A DNA stretch of 64,000 nt from Bradyrhizobium sp. 195 (GCF_023101665.1 NZ_CP082162.1:1-64000), one strand, 5' to 3'. Positions 43,346 to 53,259 are shown, numbered from the stretch's first letter. Translations and numbers: made by a program. The notes: generated by a model not told the origin, from the letters alone.

Positions 43346-44965
43346 ATGAGCGTCTCCCAACTCACGAAGCGCGTTCGGCGCGAGCTGACTTATTTGGACT
43401 ATCCCGCTCGGGGGTGGACTGTCCCGCGATTTAAGGACGGCGTGCTGGTTCTCGACGTGCTGATTGTCGGCGGTGGTCAGAGCGGGTTAGGAATCGCCTT
43501 CGGTTTGAGGCTTGAGCGTATAAGAAACTTCAGGATCATTGATCGTCGCCGGCGTGGTCTGGAAGGCCCCTGGCGCAGTTTCGCTAGGATGAAGCAGCTG
43601 CGCACGCCGAAAGAGGTGACTGGCATTGATTTCGGTATCCCAAGTCTAACGGTGCGGGCTTGGTACGAGGAAAAATTCGGGAAGCGATCATGGGATCGGA
43701 TAGATACGCTCCATCAGGAAGTATGGCGATCTTATCTGGATTGGTACCGCGACGTCTTGGCTCTCCCGGTCGAAAACGATGTGGAGTTGATGCTGATCGA
43801 GCCCGTGGATGATATTTTCCTTGCCCATCTCCGTCGTTCTGACGGGATCGAGCGGGTGTATGCAAGAAAGATCGTTCTAGCAACGGGCTTTGAGGGGAGC
43901 GGCAGTTGGCGGGCTCCTAAGTCACTTGTTGCTGAGTTGCCGGCAGATCTTTATGCGCATTCAACCGATGATATCGATTTCCGCAAGCTTGCAGGAAAGC
44001 GCATCGGAATTCTTGGTGCCGGTGCATCGGCGTTTGACAACGCAGCCCTCGCACTTGAGGCGGGCGCCGCACGAGTAGACCTATGCTTCCGCCGTTCGGA
44101 GATGCCCCGAGTCAATCCACTCACCTGGATGAACTTTGCTGGTATGTTGGGCCACTTCAGCGAACTGGCGGACTTGGACCGCTGGAGATTCATGCGCCAC
44201 ATTCTCGAGGAGCTCTCGGTCCCGCCTACACAGGACTCCTACTGGCGATGCCGCAGGTTCGAGAACTTTGCGTGGCACTCCGACTGCGGATGGAGTGCCG
44301 TCGACGCAGCGGGCGGTATCGCAAGAGCCAGAAGTAGGGATCGTAGCTTTGATTTCGACTTTGTTATTTTTGCGAACGGAGTCGAGATGGATCTCTCGGC
44401 ACGTCCGGAGCTCGCCCTCTTTTATGAAGAGATTGCCCTTTGGAACGACCGCTTCACGCCTCCACGCGGCGAGGAAAGCGAGGCACTCGCGCGATATCCA
44501 TATTTGGGTAGAACCTTCGAATTCACGGAGCGGCATTACGGCGCGGCTCCTTTCTTGAGAGCATTGCATAACTTTACCTTCGGAGCGATGCTGAGCCATG
44601 GTATTTCCGGAGCCGCCATCACGGGTATAAAGTACGGAGTGCGGCGACTGGTAAACGGCATCGCGAGGGAACTGTTTTGCGGAGAGGCGGCCGAATATTA
44701 CAGAGATCTGCTATCATACCAGACGCCTGAGCTGCGAACCCTTGACAGTGCATTTGTTTGGTTGAGCCAGCTTGGCAGTGATGCTGTTGATGCCGACAGC
44801 CTAGCCAATCAGCTCTATCAACACCGCCTTGCAACGCTCGGTGCCTCATTGCAGCGATCAATGCCCCAGCATGACTCTGTGTCGGCAAAGTCCATTCGGT
44901 TCGCGCGCCCAAAGCGCACCCCGCAGCCGGCACACCTCAAGAAGAGAAAGCGGCGGCGAGACTAG
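43346..44965 (+). CDS. Flavin-dependent monooxygenase-like FAD/NAD(P)-binding protein
   Basis: 539 residues. The FAD Rossmann motif VGGGQSGLGIAFG starts at residue 41, and the NADPH motif ILGAGASAFDNAA begins near residue 222, an order typical of flavoprotein monooxygenases (Baeyer-Villiger/N-hydroxylating type). An L-A-T-G-F motif (KIVLATGFEG) precedes the second site. The last 35 residues are very basic. It probably uses NADPH and oxygen on a small substrate that cannot be named from sequence. The gene has lower GC and stands alone, suggesting separate acquisition. Confidence 0.82.
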   Translation: MSVSQLTKRVRRELTYLDYPARGWTVPRFKDGVLVLDVLIVGGGQSGLGIAFGLRLERIRNFRIIDRRRRGLEGPWRSFARMKQLRTPKEVTGIDFGIPSLTVRAWYEEKFGKRSWDRIDTLHQEVWRSYLDWYRDVLALPVENDVELMLIEPVDDIFLAHLRRSDGIERVYARKIVLATGFEGSGSWRAPKSLVAELPADLYAHSTDDIDFRKLAGKRIGILGAGASAFDNAALALEAGAARVDLCFRRSEMPRVNPLTWMNFAGMLGHFSELADLDRWRFMRHILEELSVPPTQDSYWRCRRFENFAWHSDCGWSAVDAAGGIARARSRDRSFDFDFVIFANGVEMDLSARPELALFYEEIALWNDRFTPPRGEESEALARYPYLGRTFEFTERHYGAAPFLRALHNFTFGAMLSHGISGAAITGIKYGVRRLVNGIARELFCGEAAEYYRDLLSYQTPELRTLDSAFVWLSQLGSDAVDADSLANQLYQHRLATLGASLQRSMPQHDSVSAKSIRFARPKRTPQPAHLKKRKRRRD

Positions 44966-45124
44966 TCGTAGTACTAAACGTGCGGCGCTACCTGTTTCGT
45001 TCTCGCTCCGCGGGCAGGAGGAAATGCCGTTTGACTATAGGTCGATGATAGCGGACAATATCACATTTCTTTGCCTCGCACGTAGTGATCACCGCCTGAC
45101 GACCAGGCCATCGGGAGGTAAGTA

Positions 45125-45322
45125 ATGGCCTTCATCGCATTTACGAAGGTGATCGATTTTACCACATTGACGGCTGAACAACGAAGAGAGCTCAAGAGCA
45201 TTCTTGGGAGCCGCGAGAAGCAGCTCAAGAAGGCAATAAGGGATGTCGAGATTGCCCTCAGTAGGCTCGAACGATCGGGTAGCAAGCCTCGAAAGCGAAA
45301 GACGGGGAAGGGCAGGCGTTGA
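45125..45322 (+). CDS. Small basic protein, unknown
   Basis: 65 residues, ATG after GGGAGGTAAGTA. A helical core (A-E-Q-R-R-E-L-K-S-I-L-G-S-R-E-K-Q-L-K-K-A-I) precedes a lysine/arginine-rich tail. Could bind nucleic acid; not recognised. Confidence 0.5.
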   Translation: MAFIAFTKVIDFTTLTAEQRRELKSILGSREKQLKKAIRDVEIALSRLERSGSKPRKRKTGKGRR

Positions 45323-45363
45323 CGCTGTCAAGTTTGCGCCACGCGCGGATACTGCAGCGTTAG

Positions 45364-48300
45364 CTAGCAGTTGCCGTGGTTTGGCTTCCATTCCAATCCC
45401 GAAACTGAGTTCAGCTCCTCAACGAGAGTCTTGGCGTCTTGCAGATCTGGCGTATCCCGACCTTCGATGAACCACGTGTATACTGGGTTCATCAGGGACG
45501 TGGCTTCGAAGTACCTGCCTTCGTTGATCCAATGCCGAGCGAGACAAATGGAGGTACGCAACTCCCACCAGCGGGCCTGCTGTTGCCGCGCGATCGCCAA
45601 GGATCGCCGCAGCTCGGCCTCTGCCTGGTCACTTCTGCCGAGACCTAGATTGATGGTGCCCCGGAGACGGTACAACTCGGCTTCAAAGAACCTCTCACCT
45701 GTTGTTTGGGCGAGCTGAACGCCTTCGTCCAGCAAACGAAGTCCAACTTCCGGCTCTCCGAGCTTGGCATGGGCAAGGGCGAGATGGCCCAGGTAGAGAG
45801 TTCGGCGGCCACGTTCAGAATTGCGGTAAGTTGCCGCCAAGGCGCTGCGCATCTGGTCGATCCCGGCTTGAACGTCTCCTGCTTGGGCTAATAGGGCTCC
45901 ACGGAAAAAACGTGCTCTTCGTTCGATCGCCGCGAATTCATGCTCAACGCTGAGTGATATCGCCTCGTCGGCGTGCGCCAAGGCGCGCTGGGCGTCGCCG
46001 CCGATTATTCCCATAATGACTATGTTCCCCAGAGCCAGGGCAGTTGTGAAGCTTTGTTGCCTCGTCCGAGCAAGAGTTTCAGTCTGCTCGACCATCGTTG
46101 CAGACTGTTCAGGATAACCAAGCACTAATAGAGTCGACGAGAGCCACGCTAGGCTGTTCACCGCGTCATCCACTCCAAACCTGCGATAGGTCGATATCGT
46201 GGCTGGATTCGTTGAGCACAACGAGAGGGCTCGCTCTAAGTGGTTGCGCGCGTCCGCGAACGCGCCTGTGCAATGCAGCGTCTGTCCAATGAAGCGTGTG
46301 GCTAGGACGGAGACGCCGGGATGATCATACTCGGCGGCCAACGCAAGGCAGTGGCGGGCATCCTCGAGCGCTGTGCTATACTCCGCGCGCATGCTGTGGG
46401 CTAGGTAGTTACCCCATAGGATCGTCATTCGTTCTTCTAGGGTGGCACTTTCGCCAAGCAGCGCGCCAGCCCGCGAGAAGACCCGCGACGTTTCAGGCGC
46501 AGCGTCGCCCTCAGTCGCGGCGACTGCAGGCCCAAGAGCCAGATAGAAATCCAGTTCCTTGCGATCGCGTTGTGACGAGCTCCGCAGCTGTTGGATCAGC
46601 TCCAGCCCTCGCGCCAGATGCTTTACGGCCTCGGCATTGGAGGAGCGGCTGAGCGCACGCTTTCCGGCCTTGAGCCAATAATCCGTAGCCTGTTCAAGCA
46701 GGCCGGCTTCGGTGAAATGGTGTGCAAGGATTTCGGGGTCGTTCACGGCGGCAATCTGGAATTCTTGCTCAATGACGTGCGCTATTTGAGCATGGAGTTG
46801 CCGCCGCCGTCTTTTCAGTAAACTTTGATAAGCTGCATCTCGCACCAATGCGTGCTTGAATGTGTACACGGCATCCGGCAAGTCACCTTGACGGAAAATC
46901 AGTCCTGCCTGCTCGAGTTCAGAGAGGGACTGCTGCAAACGTGTTTCCTCTCGAGTGACCACCGCTCGTATCAAGCAATAGGAAAAGTCACGACCGATGG
47001 TGGCGCCGATTTGGGCGATCTCCTTCACTGAATGCAGGCGGTCGAGCCGAGCCATGAGGGAATCGTGAAGGGTTTCCGGGATGGCGAAAGGCGGTAACGG
47101 ACTCCCGAGTTGGTAGCGATCTTGATCTTCAACCAGAAAGCCTGTTTCGAGAACAGCCTTCGTGAGCTCCTCTACAAAAAGCGGATTCCCGTCCGTCTTT
47201 GTTATGATCTGTTTTATCACGTCGGTCGGAAGCGCGCGGCCATTTGCCACCTGGGTGGCCACACCTTTGACTTCGTCGGGGTTGAGTCGTCCTAACGTCA
47301 GGCTTCTGACATTTGAAAGACCCGTCCAAGCAGCCTCAAACTCGGGTCGAAAAGTAACCAGTACAAGCATAGGCAGCAGACGGGCTCGCTCTACGATGAG
47401 GTCGAGCAATTCGAGCGTGGTGTTGTCGGCCCAGTGAACATCTTCGATGAGCAAGAGGATCGGCTGTTTGCGCGAGCAAATCTCGAAGTGATCAAGCAGC
47501 GCGGCAAGCGTGCGTCGACGCTGCTGTGCGGGACTTAGCTGCAGCGCCGGATAACGGCCTTCGAATGGAATCGACAGCAACGCGGCAAATAGTGCAGCGA
47601 CGATCTCGACTTCCGGCCCTCTCAACGCGAGCAGCGATTCCAGCTTATCAAGCCGCTTCTCGGCCGTATCCTCCGCCTTAAACCCTGCGCTTCTCTCCAA
47701 CTGCTCGACCACCGGATGAAGTGCACTGTTGGCGTGATAAGGAGAGCATTGATAACGAAATTGCAGATGTGGTCGATGCTTGCCTGCACGTTCCGTTAGA
47801 GCCGTTGCAAGCCGCGATTTGCCTATACCTGGCTCGCCGGAGATAAGGACGATCTGACCTTCGCCGGCCCAAGCTAAATCCTGACGTTCCAACAGGAACT
47901 CCAACTCAGAATCTCGGCCGATGAGATGGTTGAGCTCTGCCGGACGCACCGCCTCAAAGCGGCTCTTGGAGGCCAAGAGGCCCTGAACGACCCACGCGCT
48001 CACGGGCGTGCTGATGCCCTTGAGCTGGTGGGCGCCCAAATCGCGAAGATCAAAGATGTCGGCAAGAAGCCGGCGCGTCGAGTCCGCGACGACCACCGTA
48101 TTCGGCTCGACCAAGGCTTGCACGCGAGCCGCGACATTCGGAGCGCCTCCAACCACGGAATGCTCCCGAAGTTTGCCCTCGCCGCCGAGGTCGCCTACGA
48201 CCACCATTCCCGTAGCGATGCCGATGCGCACGGCAAGAGGCTCTCCTGCGCGCGTTTCAAGCCGGGCGACAACAGCCACGATATCTAGTGCCGCCCTGAC

Positions 48301-48744
48301 CGTTCGTTCGGGATCGTCCTCGTGTGCAATGGGATAGCCGAAATACGCAAGGATGCCGTCCCCGCGAAAGTCGGCGAGAAAGCCGTCATAGGAGCGCGTT
48401 ATACGAGCACAAGCGGCGTGATAGGCATCGATGACGGCGCCCATATCTTCCGGGTCAAGTCGTGCCGCCAAAGCGGTCGAATCGACTAAGTCACAGATCA
48501 TCACCGTGAGATGGCGGCGTTCGGCGTACGGCGCAACTGCAGCGTTCCTGACAGGTGAGGGAGGGCTAGGAGGAAGTGCACTTATCCCGCTCATGAGACG
48601 CTTCCGGTCTCCGAGCGGGATACCGATCTTTTCGAAGTCGAGTTCCGTTAATTGCGGCAGCACATCGCAATCTATGGCGTTCGCGATGAACAGGGACTCA
48701 TGCCGTCCCAGTCCCAACCCTCTCAGCCAAGTCCTGATTTCCAT
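45364..48744 (-). CDS. SAM / class III adenylate cyclase / AAA ATPase / TPR multidomain regulator
   Basis: 1126 residues. Order: N-terminal SAM domain (about 3-55, T-W-L-R-G-L-G-L), class III nucleotide cyclase domain (about 76-250) with metal Asp in M-I-C-D-L-V-D-S-T and F-R-G-D-G-I-L-A-Y-F-G-Y-P, then an AAA/STAND ATPase module with Walker A GEPGIGKS (303-310) and L-L-L-I-E-D-V-H-W-A-D, and a long C-terminal TPR region. Such proteins make cAMP (or act as sensors) under control of the ATPase and TPR parts. Abundant in Bradyrhizobium; the ligand is unknown. Confidence 0.9.
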   Translation of the reverse strand: MEIRTWLRGLGLGRHESLFIANAIDCDVLPQLTELDFEKIGIPLGDRKRLMSGISALPPSPPSPVRNAAVAPYAERRHLTVMICDLVDSTALAARLDPEDMGAVIDAYHAACARITRSYDGFLADFRGDGILAYFGYPIAHEDDPERTVRAALDIVAVVARLETRAGEPLAVRIGIATGMVVVGDLGGEGKLREHSVVGGAPNVAARVQALVEPNTVVVADSTRRLLADIFDLRDLGAHQLKGISTPVSAWVVQGLLASKSRFEAVRPAELNHLIGRDSELEFLLERQDLAWAGEGQIVLISGEPGIGKSRLATALTERAGKHRPHLQFRYQCSPYHANSALHPVVEQLERSAGFKAEDTAEKRLDKLESLLALRGPEVEIVAALFAALLSIPFEGRYPALQLSPAQQRRRTLAALLDHFEICSRKQPILLLIEDVHWADNTTLELLDLIVERARLLPMLVLVTFRPEFEAAWTGLSNVRSLTLGRLNPDEVKGVATQVANGRALPTDVIKQIITKTDGNPLFVEELTKAVLETGFLVEDQDRYQLGSPLPPFAIPETLHDSLMARLDRLHSVKEIAQIGATIGRDFSYCLIRAVVTREETRLQQSLSELEQAGLIFRQGDLPDAVYTFKHALVRDAAYQSLLKRRRRQLHAQIAHVIEQEFQIAAVNDPEILAHHFTEAGLLEQATDYWLKAGKRALSRSSNAEAVKHLARGLELIQQLRSSSQRDRKELDFYLALGPAVAATEGDAAPETSRVFSRAGALLGESATLEERMTILWGNYLAHSMRAEYSTALEDARHCLALAAEYDHPGVSVLATRFIGQTLHCTGAFADARNHLERALSLCSTNPATISTYRRFGVDDAVNSLAWLSSTLLVLGYPEQSATMVEQTETLARTRQQSFTTALALGNIVIMGIIGGDAQRALAHADEAISLSVEHEFAAIERRARFFRGALLAQAGDVQAGIDQMRSALAATYRNSERGRRTLYLGHLALAHAKLGEPEVGLRLLDEGVQLAQTTGERFFEAELYRLRGTINLGLGRSDQAEAELRRSLAIARQQQARWWELRTSICLARHWINEGRYFEATSLMNPVYTWFIEGRDTPDLQDAKTLVEELNSVSGLEWKPNHGNC

Positions 48745-49078
48745 GGCTGGACCCTTGTGCGTGGCAGAAGATTCAGCAACTCAGAGCCTGATTGTTGTTC
48801 GGGGCAACTCGGTCCTAGACTGCTTCAACTGATCGTAGCGGGCCCACGGTAGCATGCTGTCTGGCCTGGATATGTGAACAGCCTCGCAATTGGTCGGATC
48901 CACTACCAGGAAACGCCGCAAGTGTCTCCCGAGGGACTGCGCGCGTCGGCTTCAATTCTATGATCGCTCGCGAAGACGGATGGCTATATTGGCCTCAGAC
49001 CGTCCACGCACGCATGTTCCGTTAGCGCGACCCACGCAAACTAAAGGCCGAAACAGTTCAATTATCAAGCTAGAGGAT
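48745..49078. other. Intergenic region
   Basis: No supported gene. A 164-residue open frame on the minus strand covers 48958-49452 but runs through the dispersed repeat and has no family pattern. Confidence 0.3.
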
Positions 49079-49165
49079 ATCCACTCCCCCAAACGGAACG
49101 TTAGTCTGCAATTGTTCGGCAGGGGGTCTAAGATTCGCGTGAGTAGCCAAGGTGAGAAGCTACAG
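49079..49165. repeat. Dispersed repeat, partial copy 3
   Basis: The 87-bp stretch CCACTCCCCCAAACGGAACG to AAGGTGAGAAGCTAC aligns with the right half of copy 2 (CCGCTCCTCCAAACGAAATG to AACGGTGACGTGCTAG). The palindromic left half is missing. Confidence 0.5.
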
Positions 49166-49593
49166 ATTTTTCGGGGCAGCGACCACCGCGCCCAAAGAGC
49201 AGGGCACTTCGCAATGCGCCAAATGGCAACAATTGGCTGAACGCCTTCGGGCGCTGGTAAGCGTGAGCTTTCCGCTAGGACCCGTTTGCCATCCGCCTCG
49301 GCGACGTTGAACGGATAGATCGCGTTGTCAGCCTGATTAGCACCAAGGTCGACGAGCGCTACACTGGCGCGCTTCAGATCGAAGTTTTCATATCTATCTT
49401 GGCACTCCCCCTCTAGGAATACCGTATCGTCCGTTTTAGGACATTCGCACAATCAACGCTCGTCTCCCAGGGCCACGCTCATAAGGACGTTCAACGGCGC
49501 TCGCCGGTTTGACAGGTTCTGAAGCAAAAGCCGCGGAGCGTTGCCCATTTGCAACCCGCACAGCCGTTCGGAGTTGTAAGCTGATCGATCAGA

Positions 49594-49773
49594 ATGACCG
49601 AAACATATTTCGTATTTACTTTGACAATCTCAGCGGGGCGAAACGTGTTTGATGTCTATCGCAATGGCAAGCGCGATTTGCTCGTTCTAAGAACAGGGTC
49701 CGCGATACCCGGGGCTTACTCTGCAAATAAGTGGCGCAAGAGCAGAAAAACTCAAAGTAAGCGACGAGATTAG
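49594..49773 (+). CDS. Small protein upstream of the replication-relaxation remnant, probably frameshifted
   Basis: 59 residues starting MTETYFVFTLTISAGRNVFD and containing L-L-V-L-R-T-G-S-A-I-P. After the codons for N-K-W the better protein-like continuation lies in another frame (A-E-K-L-K-V-S-D-E-I-R, then Y-Y-V-R-R) ending near 49832, which suggests a frameshift. Family unknown; position next to a mobile-element gene suggests shared origin. Confidence 0.4.
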   Translation: MTETYFVFTLTISAGRNVFDVYRNGKRDLLVLRTGSAIPGAYSANKWRKSRKTQSKRRD

Positions 49774-50620
49774 GTCAACCGTTCAGCGACAAGGGTATTA
49801 CGTTCGTCGCTCCACAAAGAACAGTTCGATTTAGCTCGTTATCGTTTCCTGGGATCCCCTCACATTGCAGCGTTGATCGACAGTTCATTGGATCGGGCGA
49901 GCGACCGGCCATGTCGTCTCTATCATGCGGGCTTTGTCGATAGGTCGAGGGCGCAGCTCGACCGTTATCCCACATCCGGATCGGCACCCATGGTGTACGC
50001 GCTCGGCGACCTCGGCGCCGAATTACTTGCCGAGCGCGGGAGTGAGTGCGGACATCTCGAGCTGAGCCGAAGAAATCGGAATGCCGGTCGACCGTTTATC
50101 GAACATCAATTGGAGATTGTTGACTTTCAAGTGTCGCTTGATCTCGCAGTGCGGCAGCGCGACGATTTCTGTCATTCATACGGATGAACTTGTATCTGAA
50201 TTTCCAGAGCAGACTCGCAGCATGCGCAATGCACTCGCAATGCGGGTCGGAGTGTCGCATAACGGGATGGCTCAGGAGGTCGGACTTGTACCGGACTTGA
50301 TCTTCGGACTCAGATTTTCGGACGGCTCGCGTCGCTGCTTCATGGTGGAGATCGATCGCGGCACGATGCCAATCAAACGAACCGATGTCGGGCAAAGGAG
50401 CTTCGCTCGCAAGATGCGGGCATACCTTGCTGCACAGTCAGCGAAGCAGCACGAAGTTCAATTCGGTTGGAAAGCCTTTCGCGTTGCAACCGTCACGACC
50501 GATCGTAGCCGTGCGCAGTCAATGAAGGAAGCCCTTCGAGAATTGAGCGCGGCGCGTAGCATCGGACCAGCTCTTTTCTGGTTTGCTTTGCGCGACGAGT
50601 TACGGCCAGCAGTCCGATAA
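49774..50620 (+). pseudogene. Replication-relaxation family protein, frameshifted
   Basis: Two frames carry consecutive parts of a replication-relaxation protein. Frame one reads L-A-R-Y-R-F-L-G, LYHAGFVDRSRAQLDRYPT, MVYALGDLGAELLAE and AGRPFIEHQLEIVDF. After about 50165 the second frame continues with I-H-T-D-E-L, EVGLVPDLIFGLRF, R-R-C-F-M-V-E-I-D-R-G-T-M-P and M-R-A-Y-L to the stop at 50620. One indel near 50160 separates them. The N-terminal winged helix is also short. The family is typical of plasmids and conjugative elements, so this is a decayed mobile-element gene. Confidence 0.75.
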
Positions 50621-51018
50621 CGTACGACTGGGAGCTGAACATGTCGCCTAACCAGATTGGCCTACCGTTCGAGGGCGTCTTACGATCGTGAAGTGAAGGG
50701 AGATTGATCGCGATCGGTCCATCATTGCGGGCAGGGGATACCCTGCGGTTGTGCACGCCATCTAAACCGGGCGTGCTCACGACTGCACTGCAGCAAGTGG
50801 GGGCATCGGTGAACAAGCGATAGTGCTGACCAATCTGTCCTGGGCATCTCAGGGTTCCGAATTAACCATTGGCAGCCGCAAAACTGTTTGAAGGTTAAAG
50901 GACCACGGTATACCCTTATGAGGTCAAGCTTCGATGAAAAGCTTTGGGTGCCGCCTCATTGGCGGGTTCAGATGCTGAACCCGCAGCGTGGCACTTCGCG
51001 CTCCAGAGATCGCCTATC
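50621..51018. other. Intergenic region
   Basis: About 400 bp with no supported gene; contains the promoter region of the NYN-domain gene, with no sharp consensus visible. Confidence 0.3.
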
Positions 51019-51651
51019 ATGTCATCTTCCGATAAGATTGCGCTCTTCATCGACGGGGCCAATCTCTATGCCTCAACGAGGGCGCTCGGCTTCGATATCG
51101 ATTACAAGCGCCTACTCAGCGAATTTCAGAGCCGCGGCACACTTCTGCGGGCGTTTTATTACACAGCGACCATCGAGGATCAGGAATCCTCGTCAATGCG
51201 CCCTCTGATCGACTGGCTGGACTATAATGGCTACACCGTCGTCACCAAGGTGAGCAAGGAATTCATCGACGCCTCCGGCCGTCGTAAGGTCAAGGGCAAC
51301 ATGAGCATTGAACTCGCTGTCGACGCGATGAGGCTCGCTGAGCACATAGACCAGATGGTGCTGTTCTCCGGTGATGGTGACTTCCGCTCCCTGGTGGAGG
51401 CCGTGCAGCGGCGCGGCGTCCGTGTCACCGTGATCTCCACGATCGCCAGCCATCCGCCTATGATCGCGGACGAGCTAAGACGCCAAGCAGACGTGTTCAC
51501 CGAACTCACCGAGCTTCAGGCTAAGATCGGTCGCAATCCCTCTGAGCGGCCGCCGCCGCGTCCGCGCGAGGTGCGTTATCGCCCGGAGCAGGTTCCTGAC
51601 CGGGAGACGATCGCGGCCCTCAAGGGAAATGATAGCGTGTTCGAGAAGTGA
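51019..51651 (+). CDS. NYN-domain (LabA/DUF88) protein
   Basis: 210 residues from the ATG at 51019. The PIN-like NYN nuclease pattern is complete: I-A-L-F-I-D-G-A-N-L-Y (Asp12, Asn15), V-K-G-N-M-S-I-E-L-A-V-D-A-M and VLFSGDGDFRSLVEAVQRRG with acidic metal ligands, then V-I-S. NYN proteins are presumed RNases; LabA relatives act in regulation. The C-terminal 45 residues are Pro/Arg-rich and disordered. Confidence 0.9.
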   Translation: MSSSDKIALFIDGANLYASTRALGFDIDYKRLLSEFQSRGTLLRAFYYTATIEDQESSSMRPLIDWLDYNGYTVVTKVSKEFIDASGRRKVKGNMSIELAVDAMRLAEHIDQMVLFSGDGDFRSLVEAVQRRGVRVTVISTIASHPPMIADELRRQADVFTELTELQAKIGRNPSERPPPRPREVRYRPEQVPDRETIAALKGNDSVFEK

Positions 51652-52115
51652 GCCGCGTAGCCAGAGCGCTCGTGCAATCCAGATCGCCAGTATGGTTCGG
51701 CGGCCGACGCGCGTTGTCCAAGGGATGAGCTCGACGAAAAGGCCGGCATTTGCGCCGGACTGATCGTCAATATGGTTCGGTGCTCAGCAAAGGACGAACT
51801 AGAGAGCAATCCGAACCTCTGGTCGGTTCGGATTCTGACATTGCAACCCTTGCTGGCGAGATTCGCATAGCATGTTGCCGATAGGCACTCGCGGGCCGTG
51901 ACGGTCGCGCTTTGACGCGCCAACATTATGAAAAATGAACAAGGTGGATGCGATACGCCAAAAAGGCTTACTCAGTCGGCCACATCTAACATCAATTAGG
52001 GGCTTGCCACTTTTTCCCGGTCTGCTGTAGAATCTTCGCGCCAGTATTTTGAAGGAATAGGTTCCGTTCAGCTCCAGATTTCGAAAATTCATAAAATTCT
52101 TTGGGGGACATTGCG
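51652..52115. other. Intergenic region
   Basis: Roughly 460 bp, lower GC towards the right. The short block TATGGTTCGG occurs twice (about 51691 and 51771). No gene supported. Confidence 0.3.
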
Positions 52116-52421
52116 ATGGCTAAGCCTTCCGTTTCCCGTGACGCCTTTCGTGGGTTGTTCGCATTCTATGCGGCCAAAGCCCACCATGATCATAACGGCG
52201 TCGCCGAAGGCCGGCTCCTCAAACTATTTGGATCGAGCGACCACATCCCCGATCGTCTGTTAGACTTGTGGTCATCACAGACCGAGCTGATTGGCCCTGA
52301 GGCTGTTGGCAACATAATGTCACCGCTCGCTCATCAGATCTTGGACGGCGACGCACAATACAACCACGCCAGCGACTTCTTGCATCGACTGTTGCGAGAG
52401 TTGGACCGAGACGTCCACTAA
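52116..52421 (+). CDS. Hypothetical protein
   Basis: 101 residues from MAKPSVSRDAF; an in-frame TTG five codons upstream is less likely because GGGGGAC lies between the two. Soluble, helical, with H-H-D-H-N-G and W-S-S-Q-T-E-L-I-G-P-E-A motifs. No family recognised. Confidence 0.5.
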   Translation: MAKPSVSRDAFRGLFAFYAAKAHHDHNGVAEGRLLKLFGSSDHIPDRLLDLWSSQTELIGPEAVGNIMSPLAHQILDGDAQYNHASDFLHRLLRELDRDVH

Positions 52422-52527
52422 CCGCCATCGCGAGAATGTCCGCTCTTGGGTCGCCGTTTGCTGTACCTAGGTAAACTCGGCGCGAGACTCGCCTTGGCGG
52501 CAAGGTATCCTGCCGAGCGCAACGCGC

Positions 52528-53259
52528 TCAGAAGCGCAATCTTACCGCATGCCGAACCGAGCGGCTCGTGCTTAGGATGGAAAGCAACCCTAGCATCATC
52601 AGCAGTACGCCGAGCCAAGTTGCCGTCCGGCTCGTCGCCTCGCCATCGGCCTTAGCGAGGCGTACGCCGACCGGAACGCTCTGAAGTTCGGACGAAGTTA
52701 CCACATCGTTGGCCGGCGCGGCCGCTAGAAGTTGCTCAACGTCGACTTGATTTTGGTTCTGTCCGAAGGGCATGGTCTGGCGACTGTGCTGGCCAACGAG
52801 AGCGGCCGATGCCAGAGCAGTGCTTGTACCGAGATCAGGGTCAGCATCAGCTACCTTGAACTGTGCGCGAGGCGGCTGTGAAGGCAAGGCGGGTGCGGAG
52901 CGCAGCAGCTCCGCGCGCGCATCGAGGACCCCGCTCTGCCTGGGCCGCGCGGTCCCGCTCTCGTCTAAACTGGCCGTGGCAGGTTTGGGGGCGCGACGAG
53001 CGATCTTCTTCACTTTCGCGGTGCCCTCGCTCAGGAACCAGCATTTGCGGTGCCCGTCCAGTCGATAGACCCAATGTTGGCCGTCGGGAGCCGAGTTGCC
53101 GGGACGTCCCACGCATTCTGCTTGCGGCGGAGAAGTCACCGGAGGCGGGGCTGCAGCAGTGTTGAAGAGATCCGCAAGAGGATTGGAGGAGGCAGGCGCC
53201 GTCAAAAGAGTTTCAAGAAGAACGAAACTGACGAAGCACAATCGCAAATAACCGGACAT
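52528..53259 (-). CDS. Exported protein with C-terminal membrane anchor, unknown
   Basis: 243 residues. Signal peptide at about 1-24 (L-C-F-V-S-F-V-L-L-E-T-L). A small conserved-looking domain follows with C-V-G-R-P and W-V-Y-R-L-D-G-H-R-K-C-W-F, where two Cys could pair. A long low-complexity Ala/Pro region and a C-terminal transmembrane helix (A-T-W-L-G-V-L-L-M-M-L-G-L-L-S-I-L) complete it. A related fragment lies at 38733-39146. Confidence 0.65.
   Translation of the reverse strand: MSGYLRLCFVSFVLLETLLTAPASSNPLADLFNTAAAPPPVTSPPQAECVGRPGNSAPDGQHWVYRLDGHRKCWFLSEGTAKVKKIARRAPKPATASLDESGTARPRQSGVLDARAELLRSAPALPSQPPRAQFKVADADPDLGTSTALASAALVGQHSRQTMPFGQNQNQVDVEQLLAAAPANDVVTSSELQSVPVGVRLAKADGEATSRTATWLGVLLMMLGLLSILSTSRSVRHAVRLRF

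Noticed and set aside
48958..49452. 164-residue minus-strand ORF
   Set aside because: It runs through the dispersed repeat, whose other copies do not keep this frame; no family pattern seen, so evidence is too weak.
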